Below are positions 33,611 through 43,569 of a stretch of 64,000 nucleotides of DNA, piece by piece. Positions within the stretch are counted from its first letter, which is position 1. Each line of letters begins with the position of its first letter. The stretch is from Halapricum desulfuricans (GTDB taxonomy: Archaea; Halobacteriota; Halobacteria; Halobacteriales; Haloarculaceae), in assembly GCF_017094525.1 (NCBI RefSeq), contig NZ_CP064788.1:1845030-1909029 (forward strand), written 5' to 3'. The notes below the pieces were generated by a model, which saw nothing but the letters and a program-made list of their open reading frames with translations, ran no database searches and was not told where the DNA came from. The position numbers were made by a program, and so were the translations under genes.

Positions 33611-34924
33611 ATGACAGAGACTGTACTGCTGGTCGGGGGCGGCGGCCGCGAGCACGCGATCGCACGCGCGCTGTCCGGGTCCGACTGTGCCCTGTACGCT
33701 TGTGCCGGCAACAGGAATCCCGGGATCGCCCGACTCGCCGACGGGTTCGAGGCGCTCGATACGACCCATCCGCGCGCGGTGACGACCTACGCCCGGCGCG
33801 TCGAGGCCGATCTGGCGGTCATCGGACCCGAGGCCCCGCTCGAGGCGGGCGTCGCCGACGCGCTCGACGACGCCGGCGTCTACGCGTTCGGCCCGCACGA
33901 GGCCGAAGCGCGCATCGAGACCGACAAGGCGTTCCAGCGGCGGTTCATGCGCGAGCGCGACATCCCCGGTTTCCCCGAATTCGAGACCTTCGAGGACATG
34001 GACGCCGCCTGCGAGTACATCGACACCTACGACGGCGATCTGGCGATCAAACCCGCAGGCCTGACCGGCGGGAAGGGCGTCCGGGTCATGGGCGAGCAGG
34101 TCGACGCCGAAGAAGCCAAGGCGTATCTCCGGGACTCCGATTACGATCGCGTGGTGCTCGAGGAACGGCTCGTCGGCGAGGAGTTCACCGTCCAGGCGCT
34201 GGTGGCCAACGGCGAGGTGCGCGTGACGCCCGCCGTGCAGGACCACAAGCGCGCCTACGAGGGCGACGAAGGCCCCAACACCGGCGGAATGGGGTCGTAC
34301 TCCGACGGCACGCTTGAGTTGCCGTTCATGGACCACGAGGACTACATGGACGCCGTCGAGATCATCGAGGCGACCGCCGAGGCGCTTGCGGGGTACAAGG
34401 GCGTCCTCTACGGGCAGTTCATGCTCACCGCCGACGGCGTCAAGGTCGTGGAGTTCAACGCCCGCTTCGGCGATCCCGAGGCGATGAACACCCTGCCCGT
34501 GCTCAATACGGACTTCCTCGACGTGCTGGTAGCCGCCCGCGACGGCGAGTCGCTGCCGCAGCTGTCCTTCGAGCCGAACGCCACCGTCTGCAAGTACGCC
34601 GTCCCGGAGGGGTATCCGACCGAACCGGAAGCCGGAGCGAAGGTGACCGTCGACGAGGCGGGCGCGCGAGAGATCGCCAGCGAGTACGACGGCGAGGCGT
34701 TGCTGTACTACGCCAGCGTCGACGAGCGCGAGGACGGGATCTACACGACGACCTCTCGGTCGTTCGCGGTCGTCGGCGTCGCCGATGAGATCGCCGCGGC
34801 CGAGGAGATCGCCGAGGCGGTCCTGAACGAGGCCGGCGAAGACGGATTGCGCGTCCGCCACGACATCGGCACCGCCGAGTTGATCCAGCGGCGGATCGAT
34901 CACGTGGCCGAGTTGCGCGGGTAG
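33611..34924 (+). CDS. purD: Phosphoribosylamine-glycine ligase
   Basis: A 437-residue ATP-grasp enzyme making glycinamide ribonucleotide in purine synthesis. Motifs include VLLVGGGGREHAIARAL at the start, the ATP-binding LAIKPAGLTGGKGVRVMGE, GPNTGGMGSYS, and VVEFNARFGDPEAMNTLPVL. Length is normal. The TATA-like CCTTTTACC (33579-33587) stands about 27 bp before the ATG. It stands alone among unrelated neighbours; the palindromic element B lies 20 bp after its stop. Confidence 0.95.
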   Translation: MTETVLLVGGGGREHAIARALSGSDCALYACAGNRNPGIARLADGFEALDTTHPRAVTTYARRVEADLAVIGPEAPLEAGVADALDDAGVYAFGPHEAEARIETDKAFQRRFMRERDIPGFPEFETFEDMDAACEYIDTYDGDLAIKPAGLTGGKGVRVMGEQVDAEEAKAYLRDSDYDRVVLEERLVGEEFTVQALVANGEVRVTPAVQDHKRAYEGDEGPNTGGMGSYSDGTLELPFMDHEDYMDAVEIIEATAEALAGYKGVLYGQFMLTADGVKVVEFNARFGDPEAMNTLPVLNTDFLDVLVAARDGESLPQLSFEPNATVCKYAVPEGYPTEPEAGAKVTVDEAGAREIASEYDGEALLYYASVDEREDGIYTTTSRSFAVVGVADEIAAAEEIAEAVLNEAGEDGLRVRHDIGTAELIQRRIDHVAELRG

Positions 34925-34944
34925 CCGGCGGGATACTCTCGCTG

Positions 34945-35024
34945 ATACTGGTGGCTATACCATTTCGAAATGATCTGGCACGCCGTCGTGCCAGATACCT
35001 TTCCGAACGTATAGCCACCAGTAT
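34945..35024. repeat. 80-bp palindromic element, copy B
   Basis: Perfect 16-bp outer inverted repeat ATACTGGTGGCTATAC (34945-34960) and its complement (35009-35024). The 12-nt left spacer CATTTCGAAATG is itself a palindrome. An inner 24-nt hairpin follows (arms 34973-34982 and 34987-34996), then the right spacer ACCTTTCCGAAC. It matches copy A in every segment length. Four arm positions differ from copy A, and each change is compensated on the other arm. It lies between purD and the metallo-hydrolase gene. Confidence 0.85.
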
Positions 35025-35070
35025 GAATGGCACCGACACGCACAAGCAGCCCCTGGCCGTACGAGCGGAC

Positions 35071-35649
35071 ATGATAACGAACCTCGCGGCTGGCGAACAG
35101 GTCTTTACGAGCAACGTCTTTCTCGTCACTGGCGACCGAACCGTCCTGATCGACGTCGGCAACGACTTCGATGTCTGTGGGGCCGTGCGCGAGCACGTCG
35201 AGGACATCGACGCGGTGGTGCTCACCCACACCCACCCCGATCACGTCGGGAACCTCGAACGCGTCGTCGAGACCTTCGAGGTCGAGGTCTGGGGGTACGA
35301 CCCCGACCAGGCGGGCGTCGATCACGCTATCGCGGACGGCGAGACGGTCCGGATCGGCGACGACGCCTACACCGCGTTGCACACGCCGGGCCACAAGGAC
35401 GATCACCTCTGCTTTTTCGCAGCGGGACCGGGTGTCCTGTTCGCGGGCGATCTGATCTTCGCCAACGGCGGGTTCGGCCGGACCGACCTCGCGGACGGCG
35501 ATCGGGAGTTGTTGATCGAGAGTATCGAGCGAGTTCGGGAGACGACCGACGAGACGCTCGCGGCGTTGTATTGTGGCCACGGCCCGAGCGTCGAGGACCG
35601 TCCGTACGAACACGTCGAACTCGCGGCCCAGGCCGCCCGGTTCGGGTAG
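35071..35649 (+). CDS. MBL-fold metallo-hydrolase
   Basis: A 192-residue metallo-beta-lactamase-fold protein with metal ligands THTHPDHVG (about 49-57), HTPGHKDDH, the bridging aspartate in LFAGDLIFANGG, and CGHGPSVED at the end. This is the short hydroxyacylglutathione-hydrolase-like form; the substrate is unknown. The ATG at 35071 (MITNLAAGEQVFTSN) is typical of haloarchaeal homologues. An alternative ATG at 35023 would overlap the last two bases of palindromic element B and add 16 residues. Confidence 0.88.
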   Translation: MITNLAAGEQVFTSNVFLVTGDRTVLIDVGNDFDVCGAVREHVEDIDAVVLTHTHPDHVGNLERVVETFEVEVWGYDPDQAGVDHAIADGETVRIGDDAYTALHTPGHKDDHLCFFAAGPGVLFAGDLIFANGGFGRTDLADGDRELLIESIERVRETTDETLAALYCGHGPSVEDRPYEHVELAAQAARFG

Positions 35650-35666
35650 CGAGCGCTTGCTAACGA

Positions 35667-36476
35667 TCAGGAACCGGCAGCCGAGAGCATCGCGTCGTAG
35701 GCCGACTCGTAGGCGTCGGCGATCGCGGCCGGATCGTGGCGGACCGATTCGGGCAACGGGGGCAACTCGACAGTCTCGACGGGGTCGATCAGGTCGGTCA
35801 CGTCCGCGACGCGCTCCTCGAGCGTGCCGCGGTCCGGACCGGGCGAACCGCCGGCGATCGAACACCCCTTGTCGTAGCGTCGGCCATCGTAGACGCGAAC
35901 CCGTCGAGGCTCGACGACTGCGACGGCGTCGTGGTCGAGTTCGGAGAGCGGACGGGCGATCGCGCCGTAGGACTCGACGACCGACAGCGGTTGTGCCTCG
36001 ATCTCCGCCAGCAGATCGGACTGGATCGGCTGATGATAGCTTGCCATCACGTCGTTGAACTCCGCCAGTGACTCGACGCTGATCGCCGACGCGATCGGGA
36101 ACGACGACCGGACGAACGCCGGGAGCGTCGTCGTCCCGTTGACGACGTACGTCTCGCCGGCCCGGTCGAGCAGGAACTCCCGGCCGTCCTGTTCGAGCAC
36201 GCCGCCGACGCCACCGGGAAGCGGCCGCCAGAGGCGGTGGACGGCGTTGATGTCGGTCGGCTCGTTGCCGTCGGGGCCGGCCGCAGCCAGCCGCCGGGCG
36301 TCTTTCCCGTAGAGGACGCCGTCTTCGGCGGCCGTCCGAACGTCGTCGTGGCTGTACCAGAAGTCGTTGCCGGCCCGGGGCTTGTAGCCGACCGCGCCGG
36401 TGCGTTCGACCAGCCCGACCGAGAAGGTCGTCTTGCCGGCGTCGAGCTGTTCGGAGCCGGCGACGAGCAGGTTCAT
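35667..36476 (-). CDS. P-loop ATPase or kinase of unknown substrate
   Basis: A 269-residue protein starting at the P-loop: MNLLVAGSEQLDAGKTTFSVG, with the Walker A GSEQLDAGKT at residues 7-16. GYKPRAGNDFWYSHDD follows, a pattern like dethiobiotin-synthetase/CobB-type P-loop enzymes that hold two substrates. The rest has VVNGTTTLPAFVRSS and AVVEPRRVRVYDGRRYDKG. The substrate is not clear. It overlaps the upstream small gene by 4 bp, forming a two-gene unit. Confidence 0.75.
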   Translation of the reverse strand: MNLLVAGSEQLDAGKTTFSVGLVERTGAVGYKPRAGNDFWYSHDDVRTAAEDGVLYGKDARRLAAAGPDGNEPTDINAVHRLWRPLPGGVGGVLEQDGREFLLDRAGETYVVNGTTTLPAFVRSSFPIASAISVESLAEFNDVMASYHQPIQSDLLAEIEAQPLSVVESYGAIARPLSELDHDAVAVVEPRRVRVYDGRRYDKGCSIAGGSPGPDRGTLEERVADVTDLIDPVETVELPPLPESVRHDPAAIADAYESAYDAMLSAAGS

Positions 36477-36742
36477 GCTTCGGCGAGCCCGTAGTGGCCG
36501 GGTTCGGCGTCGTCGGCCGGTTCGGCGAAGACGAACTCCGAGCTGTACTTCAGCATCCACGGGATCGCCCAGTCAAGCAGGACGTTCTCGGTCTCGACGT
36601 CCAGTTCGGCGTCGGGCTCGACGCCCTGCAGGAGGCGGGCGACCTCGTAGATCGTGTACATCTTCTCGGGATCGAGCACCTCGCGCGGTTCGCGGAACTC
36701 AAGCGGTCGCAGATCGTCGAATTCGGCTCGGTCTCTGGGCAT
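36473..36742 (-). CDS. Small conserved haloarchaeal protein
   Basis: An 89-residue acidic protein, mainly helical: PEKMYTIYEVARLLQG and ENVLLDWAIPWMLKY. No metal site or catalytic motif is visible. The ATGA overlap with the P-loop gene indicates joint translation, so it may be a subunit or regulator of that ATPase. This is position-based inference. Confidence 0.7.
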   Translation of the reverse strand: MPRDRAEFDDLRPLEFREPREVLDPEKMYTIYEVARLLQGVEPDAELDVETENVLLDWAIPWMLKYSSEFVFAEPADDAEPGHYGLAEA

Positions 36743-36853
36743 ACGCCCGCTTCGGTCGAGCGACGCCTAAACCTCTCGAAACGGAACGACTGCGCTCTGT
36801 CCCGGAACCGATCCAGATGACATATACCGGACCGGGCCGTACGGTCGACACAG

Positions 36854-38197
36854 ATGGACGACCCCGTCGAGCGAGGATCGACCCGACTGGAGCGACGGGC
36901 CTATCTCTCGGGACTCGGGGCAGCCGCAACGGTCGGACTCGCCGGCTGTGCCACGCTCTCGGCGTCGCCGCCGGCCTACGACCGCACGCAGGCGACCTTC
37001 GATCCGCCGGAACGGTCCTACGACGAGACCTATTCCGGGGGCGACGTCACGATGTTCCGTCGCGGAGTCCGACGGCTCGGCTACTACCCCGACGCGGCGG
37101 TTCCGGACGACCCCACAGTCGAGTGGTCTCATCCGATCAACGCCGTCGGCCACACCGCCGCCAAGTCCAGTCCCCGACCCACGCCGGACGGCGAAGGCAT
37201 CGTGGTCGCGAGCGATACCGGCCGGATGTACGGCTTCGACCTCGACGGCGAGCGACGCTGGACGGCACAGACCGGGGCGACGTATCTCGGGATCCACGGG
37301 ACGCCGACGATCGTCGAGGGGACGGCTATCGTCGGCGGCTACGACGGCTCGATGTACGCCGTCGACGTCGAGACCGGGGATCGTGTCTGGCGGCTCTCCC
37401 GGTCGGCGCTCGATCTCTCCATCGCGATCGGCTCCAGCCCGGCCTACTGGGACGGCGTCCTGTACTTCCAGACCGAGCACAAACACCCCGCCTCCGGGCG
37501 GCTGTGGGCCGTCGACGCCGAGACCGGCGAGCCGCTGTGGACCGACGACCGGGACATTGGCGGGATGCCACATCCCTCGCCGGCAATCGATCCGGCGACG
37601 GAGCGGCTCGTGGCGGGCTCTAACGACGGGATCGTCTACGCCTGGGCGTTCCCGTCGCTGTCGTTCGAATGGTCGTTCGAGACGGGCGGCGAGGTCAAGG
37701 GGACACCGCCGGTCTACGAGGGCAAGACCTACGTCGGCTCCTGGGACGATTCGATCTACTGTCTGGATCTCCTCGACGGGACCGAGCGGTGGTCGTTCGA
37801 GACCGACGGGATCGTGATGTCGAACCCCGGCGTCGATCCCGAGCGCGGGGTCGTCTACGTCGGCAGCGGTGACGGGCGCGTCTACGCGCTCGACGCGGCG
37901 ACGGGCGAGCGACGCTGGTCGACCGGCGTCGGCGGGACGGTGCTCGGATCGCTGACCGTCACGCCCGGGGCGATTCTCGTCGGGTCCTACGACACGAACC
38001 TGTACGCGCTCGATCCGGAAACGGGCGCGATTCGCTGGCGTGTCCCGAACCGCGGGCACGTCACCAGCGAACCCGTCCCGCACGACGGGCGGATCTACTA
38101 CGCCGAACGGGCGGACCTCCGAGACTACTGGAACGACGACCGCGAGACCGAACTCGTCGAGAACGGGCACGTTTACTGTCTCGGACCCGGCGAGTAG
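36854..38197 (+). CDS. Tat-exported PQQ-like beta-propeller lipoprotein
   Basis: A 447-residue exported protein. LERRAYLSGLGAAATVGLAG followed by C is a twin-arginine signal with lipobox. The remainder consists of repeated blades of the PQQ-enzyme type, such as VYALDAATGERRWST, LYALDPETGAIRWRV, MYAVDVETGDRVWRL and WAVDAETGEPLWTD, giving about seven or eight blades. No PQQ- or metal-binding dehydrogenase site is evident, so it is probably a BamB-like or binding scaffold at the cell surface. It stands alone. Confidence 0.88.
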   Translation: MDDPVERGSTRLERRAYLSGLGAAATVGLAGCATLSASPPAYDRTQATFDPPERSYDETYSGGDVTMFRRGVRRLGYYPDAAVPDDPTVEWSHPINAVGHTAAKSSPRPTPDGEGIVVASDTGRMYGFDLDGERRWTAQTGATYLGIHGTPTIVEGTAIVGGYDGSMYAVDVETGDRVWRLSRSALDLSIAIGSSPAYWDGVLYFQTEHKHPASGRLWAVDAETGEPLWTDDRDIGGMPHPSPAIDPATERLVAGSNDGIVYAWAFPSLSFEWSFETGGEVKGTPPVYEGKTYVGSWDDSIYCLDLLDGTERWSFETDGIVMSNPGVDPERGVVYVGSGDGRVYALDAATGERRWSTGVGGTVLGSLTVTPGAILVGSYDTNLYALDPETGAIRWRVPNRGHVTSEPVPHDGRIYYAERADLRDYWNDDRETELVENGHVYCLGPGE

Positions 38198-38285
38198 CTC
38201 GTGCCGTGGCTCTGTTTCGTTCCCGGGCCGGGAGCGCGTCGCCGTGGACGTAAAGCCTATTGTGACAGACGCCGCTGGGTGGCAT

Positions 38286-38645
38286 ATGGGACTCATGAGC
38301 AAAATCCTGGGGGAGACCGGCTCGTCCAGGCAGACCGGCGACTACGTCGAACTCAGCGCCGAGGACTTCGAGACGGACGCGACCGAGGCTGATACAACGG
38401 TTCGGATCGCCCGGATCAGCGATCAGCAAGACGTCATCGACATCAAAGACGCCGTCTACGACGGCGATATCGTCATCGCCGACATCACGCGCCACACCAC
38501 GCAGGACCAGACGATGGAACACATCACGGACGAACTCAAGCAGGTCGCGGGCGAGGTCGGCGGCGACATCGTTCAGAAGGACGACGACCAGTTGATCATC
38601 ACACCTTCCGGCGTGGCGATCAGTCGAGAGCGGCTCGGCCGGTAG
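38286..38645 (+). CDS. sepF: Archaeal cell-division protein SepF
   Basis: A 119-residue protein: an N-terminal amphipathic membrane-targeting segment MGLMSKILG, an acidic linker, then the SepF core VRIARISDQQDVIDIKDAVY, DGDIVIADITRHTTQDQT and GGDIVQKDDDQLIITPSGVAI. In haloarchaea SepF anchors FtsZ to the membrane and is essential for division. The ATG at 38286 is required for the targeting helix. It stands alone upstream of icd. Confidence 0.9.
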   Translation: MGLMSKILGETGSSRQTGDYVELSAEDFETDATEADTTVRIARISDQQDVIDIKDAVYDGDIVIADITRHTTQDQTMEHITDELKQVAGEVGGDIVQKDDDQLIITPSGVAISRERLGR

Positions 38646-38757
38646 GTCCCGGCCACCATCGTTTCTCCGGTCGTCTCCGTGCGAAGCGAGGACCGGCCGC
38701 CAGCACTCGCCGGAATGATAGGCCTTTTAGGAACTCTCGGCGTCTGTGCGAACGATA

Positions 38758-40035
38758 ATGAACTACGACTACGAGAACGTCGAGGTACCGACCGACGGAG
38801 AGCCGATCGAAGTCGTCGACGAGGACGCGGACGAACTCTCGATTCCGGAGACGCCGATTGTTCCCATCATCCACGGGGACGGCATCGGGAAAGACGTGGG
38901 ACCGGCCGCACAGAAGGTGCTCACGGCCGCGGCCCAGGCCACCGGTCACGACATCGCGTGGATGCGCGTCTACGCCGGCGAGTCCGGACGCGAGCGCTAC
39001 GACGAGAACCTGCCCGACGATACGGTCAACGCCATCGACGAGTTCCGGGTCGCCATCAAGGGTCCGCTGACGACGCCGGTCGGCGCGGGCTTCCGGTCGC
39101 TGAACGTCGCGCTGCGACAGACGCTCGATTTCTACGCCAACGTCCGACCGACCTACTACCTCGACGGCGTCCCCTCACCGATGAAAGCGCCCGAGGAGAT
39201 GGACATGGTCACCTTCCGGGAAAACACCGAGGACGTCTACGCCGGCATCGAGTGGGAGGCCGGCACCGACGAGGTCGAGCGAGTCCGGGAGTTCGTCGAA
39301 GACGAGATGGGATTCGACGACGTGATGCACGAGGGCCCGATCGGCATTGGGATCAAGCCGATCACCGAGAAGGGGTCCAAGCGCCTCGTCCGGAAGGCCA
39401 TCGACTACGCGCTGGAGCACGACCGCGACAAGGTCACGCTCGTCCACAAGGGCAACATCATGAAGTTCACCGAGGGGCAGTTCGGCGAGTGGGGCATGGA
39501 AGTCGCCGACGAGGAGTACCCCGACGAGGAGGTCTTCGCCGCGCCCGACTCCCTGTGGGAGACCCAGGATGAGGTCAACATCCCCGAAGACGCGGTGATG
39601 GTCGAAGAACGGCTCGCCGACGCGATGTTGCAGTGGATGCAGCTGCGCACCGACGAGTTCGACGTGCTGGCGATGCCGAACCTCAACGGCGACTACCTCT
39701 CCGATGCCGCCGGGGCCCAGATCGGCGGGCTCGGCATCGCGCCCGGCGCGAACTTCGGCGACGCGCGCGTGCTGGCCGAACCGGTCCACGGCTCGGCCCC
39801 GAAACGCGCCGGCCAGAACATGGCCAACCCGACTGCGATGATCCTCTCCGGCCGGCTCATGTTCGATTACATGGGCTGGGACGACGCCGCGGACCTCGTC
39901 CGGGACGCCGTCGAGGAGACCATCTCCTCGGGTGAGGTCACCTACGACCTCGAACGACAGCTCGAGGACGCCGAGAAACTCGGCACCGACGAGTACGCAG
40001 AGGCGATCGTCGCGAACATCGAAAAACTGGCGTAG
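38758..40035 (+). CDS. icd: Isocitrate dehydrogenase
   Basis: A 425-residue enzyme of the isocitrate/isopropylmalate dehydrogenase family, converting isocitrate to 2-oxoglutarate with NADP in most haloarchaea. IIHGDGIGKDVGPAAQ opens the fold. LRQTLDFYANVRPTYYL binds substrate, VHKGNIMKFTEGQFGEWG carries the catalytic lysine region, and NLNGDYLSDAAGAQIGGLGI is the family signature block. CCTTTTAGG (38723-38731) is a TATA box about 30 bp before the ATG. Confidence 0.95.
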   Translation: MNYDYENVEVPTDGEPIEVVDEDADELSIPETPIVPIIHGDGIGKDVGPAAQKVLTAAAQATGHDIAWMRVYAGESGRERYDENLPDDTVNAIDEFRVAIKGPLTTPVGAGFRSLNVALRQTLDFYANVRPTYYLDGVPSPMKAPEEMDMVTFRENTEDVYAGIEWEAGTDEVERVREFVEDEMGFDDVMHEGPIGIGIKPITEKGSKRLVRKAIDYALEHDRDKVTLVHKGNIMKFTEGQFGEWGMEVADEEYPDEEVFAAPDSLWETQDEVNIPEDAVMVEERLADAMLQWMQLRTDEFDVLAMPNLNGDYLSDAAGAQIGGLGIAPGANFGDARVLAEPVHGSAPKRAGQNMANPTAMILSGRLMFDYMGWDDAADLVRDAVEETISSGEVTYDLERQLEDAEKLGTDEYAEAIVANIEKLA

Positions 40036-40147
40036 CCAGCCTGCCGGGCGAAGGCATCCGAAGACGGGCCGAAACGGATCAACCGACAAACGCCCGCGGG
40101 AGCGACCGTGCGAACACCCTTTTGAGGGGTCCCGTCGAAAGCCGGGT

Positions 40148-41148
<1,001 letters not shown>

Positions 41149-41152
<4 letters not shown>

Positions 41153-41310
41153 CGCTCGCGACGGGCCTGTTCGACCCCTTCCTGGAACCCGGTGACGGTT
41201 CGCCGGAGGAACAGGTACACGAAAAACACGAACCCCAGCAGGACGGCGACGATCGCAACGAGCACCGGATCGACCTCGAAACCGAAGACGCTGACGAGCG
41301 GGTGAACCAT
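41149..41310 (-). CDS. Small single-pass membrane protein
   Basis: A 53-residue protein with one membrane helix, PVLVAIVAVLLGFVFFVYLF (about 15-34), and a basic/charged tail (RRTVTGFQEGVEQARRER). The ATG at 41310 was chosen; an earlier one would add eight residues. The family is common in haloarchaea but of unknown function. It converges with the threonine aldolase with overlapping stop codons. Confidence 0.65.
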
Positions 41311-41437
41311 ACCCGGGTCTTTCCCGGCCCGCAAAAAAGACTTTTCGGGGGCGCTAGCCGTGTTTTAAGATATGTGTGAACACGTATCGTGCGCCGTGAT
41401 ACGGGCCGAAATCGGTACTACAGGTGTAGATACCGAA

Positions 41438-41450
41438 ACTAATATATAGG
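41438..41450 (+). promoter_or_regulatory. Strong TATA box upstream of tfb
   Basis: CTAATATATAGG is an excellent archaeal TATA element. It lies about 85-95 bp before the tfb ATG, predicting a transcript leader of about 65 nt, unlike the leaderless neighbours. An AT-rich TTTTAAGATATG further upstream (41364-41375) may be a second one. Confidence 0.6.
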
Positions 41451-41533
41451 GTTGGAACTAACCGATCGGTCAGCGACTACATTCCGGGTTTTACCAGGTA
41501 TGTTCCTGCCCGGACAGCACCCGCCCTCGAACC

Positions 41534-42496
41534 ATGAGTGAGTCAACACGAACGCGAGCACGATCGACAGTAGAATCGGAGACCGACGAACAGAGCGACC
41601 TGACCTGCCCGGAGTGTGGCGGGAACCTCGTGGCCGACGACGCGCGCGGCGAGACCGTCTGTGACGGCTGCGGACTGGTCGTCGACGCCGACGAGATCGA
41701 CCGCGGGCCGGAGTGGCGCGCGTTCGATTCCAAGGAGAAAGACGAGAAGTCCCGCGTCGGCGCGCCGACGACGAACATGATGCACGACAAGGGACTGTCG
41801 ACGAACATCGACTGGCGCGACAAGGACGCCTACGGTAACTCGCTGTCCTCGAACCAGCGCGAGAAGATGCAGCGCCTGCGCAAATGGAACGAGCGCTTCC
41901 GGACCCGCGACTCCAAGGAGCGCAATCTCAAGCAAGCGCTGGGCGAGATCGACCGCATGGCCTCGGCGCTGGGCCTGCCCGAGAACGTCCGCGAGACCGC
42001 CAGCGTCATCTACCGACGCGCGCTCGACGAGGACCTGTTGCCCGGCCGTTCGATCGAGGGCGTCTCGACCTCCGCGGTCTACGCCGCCGCTCGACAGGCC
42101 GGCGTGCCCCGGTCGCTCGACGAGATTACCGACGTCTCCCGCGTCGGAAAGGACGAGATCGCGCGCACGTACCGGTACGTCGTCCGCGAGCTCGGGCTGG
42201 AGGTCAAGCCCGCTGACCCCGAGAGTTACGTGCCCCGCTTCGCCTCGGACCTTGATCTCTCCGAAGAGGCCGAACATCGCGCCCGCGAACTGCTGATCAA
42301 CGCCAAAGAGCAGGGCGTCCACTCCGGGAAATCCCCCGTCGGACTGGCCGCCGCCGCGGTCTACGCCGCCTCGCTTCTGACCAACGAGAAGACCACCCAG
42401 GCCGCCGTCTCGGAGGTCGCAGACATCTCCGAAGTCACGATCCGCAACCGATATCACGAGCTGCTCGAGGCCGAACAGGGCATCGCGATGGCCTGA
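41534..42496 (+). CDS. tfb: Transcription initiation factor IIB (TFB)
   Basis: A 320-residue basal factor. The zinc ribbon (C25, C28, C43, C46: CPECGG and CDGCGL) is followed by the B-reader/linker (DRGPEWRAF). Two cyclin repeats come next: first from about 125 (LGEIDRMASALGLPENVRET), second from about 218 (YVPRFASDLDLSEEAEHRA). TFB bridges TBP, the BRE and RNA polymerase. Haloarchaea have several TFBs, so this one need not be the main copy. It stands alone with its own promoter. Confidence 0.95.
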   Translation: MSESTRTRARSTVESETDEQSDLTCPECGGNLVADDARGETVCDGCGLVVDADEIDRGPEWRAFDSKEKDEKSRVGAPTTNMMHDKGLSTNIDWRDKDAYGNSLSSNQREKMQRLRKWNERFRTRDSKERNLKQALGEIDRMASALGLPENVRETASVIYRRALDEDLLPGRSIEGVSTSAVYAAARQAGVPRSLDEITDVSRVGKDEIARTYRYVVRELGLEVKPADPESYVPRFASDLDLSEEAEHRARELLINAKEQGVHSGKSPVGLAAAAVYAASLLTNEKTTQAAVSEVADISEVTIRNRYHELLEAEQGIAMA

Positions 42497-42573
42497 CATC
42501 TTCCGACGAGTCCTATCAGCCCTGATAACTGCGGAGTCACGTTTAATCCGGCGGGACACGCGGATGGAGATAT

Positions 42574-43458
42574 ATGGTCTCAGATACGGGCGGTCTCGAC
42601 GAGGAGTTCGAGATGGCCAGCACCGACGCGTCCGACCTGGGAGGCGCGATCGACGAACTGCTGCGCGCGTCCGAGAACGTCTCACAGAGTTCCCAGCAGA
42701 TCAGCGATCTCGCCCAGGAGCAGTCGGACAACATGCGCGAGGTCGCGAGCGAGGTGTCGAATCTCAGCGCGACCGTCGAGGAGGTCGCCTCAAGCGCCAA
42801 CGAGGTGAAGTCGATCAGCCAGCAGGCCCGCCAGCTGGCCGACGACGGCCGGGACGTCGCCGACGAGGCGATCGAGGCGATGGAGGCCGTCGACGACGCC
42901 AACGAGGACGTCAGCGAGGACGTCACGCAGCTGCGCGACCGCATCGACGAGATCGACGAGATCGTCGAGGTAATCAACGACATCGCCGACCAGACGAACA
43001 TGCTGGCGTTGAACGCCTCGATCGAGGCCGCTCGTGCGGGTGAGGCGGGTGAAGGATTCGCCGTCGTCGCCGACGAGGTGAAATCGCTGGCCGAGGAGTC
43101 CCAGCAGAACGCCGCGGAGATCGAATCGATGGTCGCGGACATCAAACACGACACCGAGAGCACCGTCGAATCCATTCAGGACGCAAACGAGCAGGTCGAG
43201 GCCGGGATCGAACAGGTCGACGAGGCCGTCGAGATCCTCAAGAAGATCGACCAGGCTGTCAGCGAAGCCGCTCAGGGTGCCGAAGAGGTCGCCGAGGCCA
43301 CCGACGACCAGGCCGCCTCGACCGAGGAAGTCGCCAGTATGGTCGACGAGACCGCCGAGTCCGCCGAACGCGTCGCCGACGAGATCGAGCAGATCGCCGC
43401 CGCCAACGAGCAACAGGCCGCCAAGGTCAACGAGATTCAGCGAATGTTCGACCGGTGA
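42574..43458 (+). CDS. Soluble chemotaxis-transducer signalling domain without sensor
   Basis: A 294-residue, almost wholly coiled-coil protein. The hairpin tip of methyl-accepting transducers is clear: [20 protein letters not shown] followed by [22 protein letters not shown]-rich methylation-type heptads ([20 protein letters not shown]) lie near the C-terminus. There is no membrane helix, HAMP, PAS or other input domain. It should bind CheA/CheW in the cytoplasm, perhaps joining arrays of other transducers. No che gene is adjacent. The start may be the GTG/ATG at 42574. Confidence 0.9.
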   Translation: MVSDTGGLDEEFEMASTDASDLGGAIDELLRASENVSQSSQQISDLAQEQSDNMREVASEVSNLSATVEEVASSANEVKSISQQARQLADDGRDVADEAIEAMEAVDDANEDVSEDVTQLRDRIDEIDEIVEVINDIADQTNMLALNASIEAARAGEAGEGFAVVADEVKSLAEESQQNAAEIESMVADIKHDTESTVESIQDANEQVEAGIEQVDEAVEILKKIDQAVSEAAQGAEEVAEATDDQAASTEEVASMVDETAESAERVADEIEQIAAANEQQAAKVNEIQRMFDR

Positions 43459-43569
43459 ACGGCGACAGGCACGCACCGAACGCGCGTCGACTGTCGCCCT
43501 GGAAGACGCGTGTCAGACAATTCGTGGCCGACCGCAACGGCTTTTTCCGTCGAGTCGGATCCCATAGCC

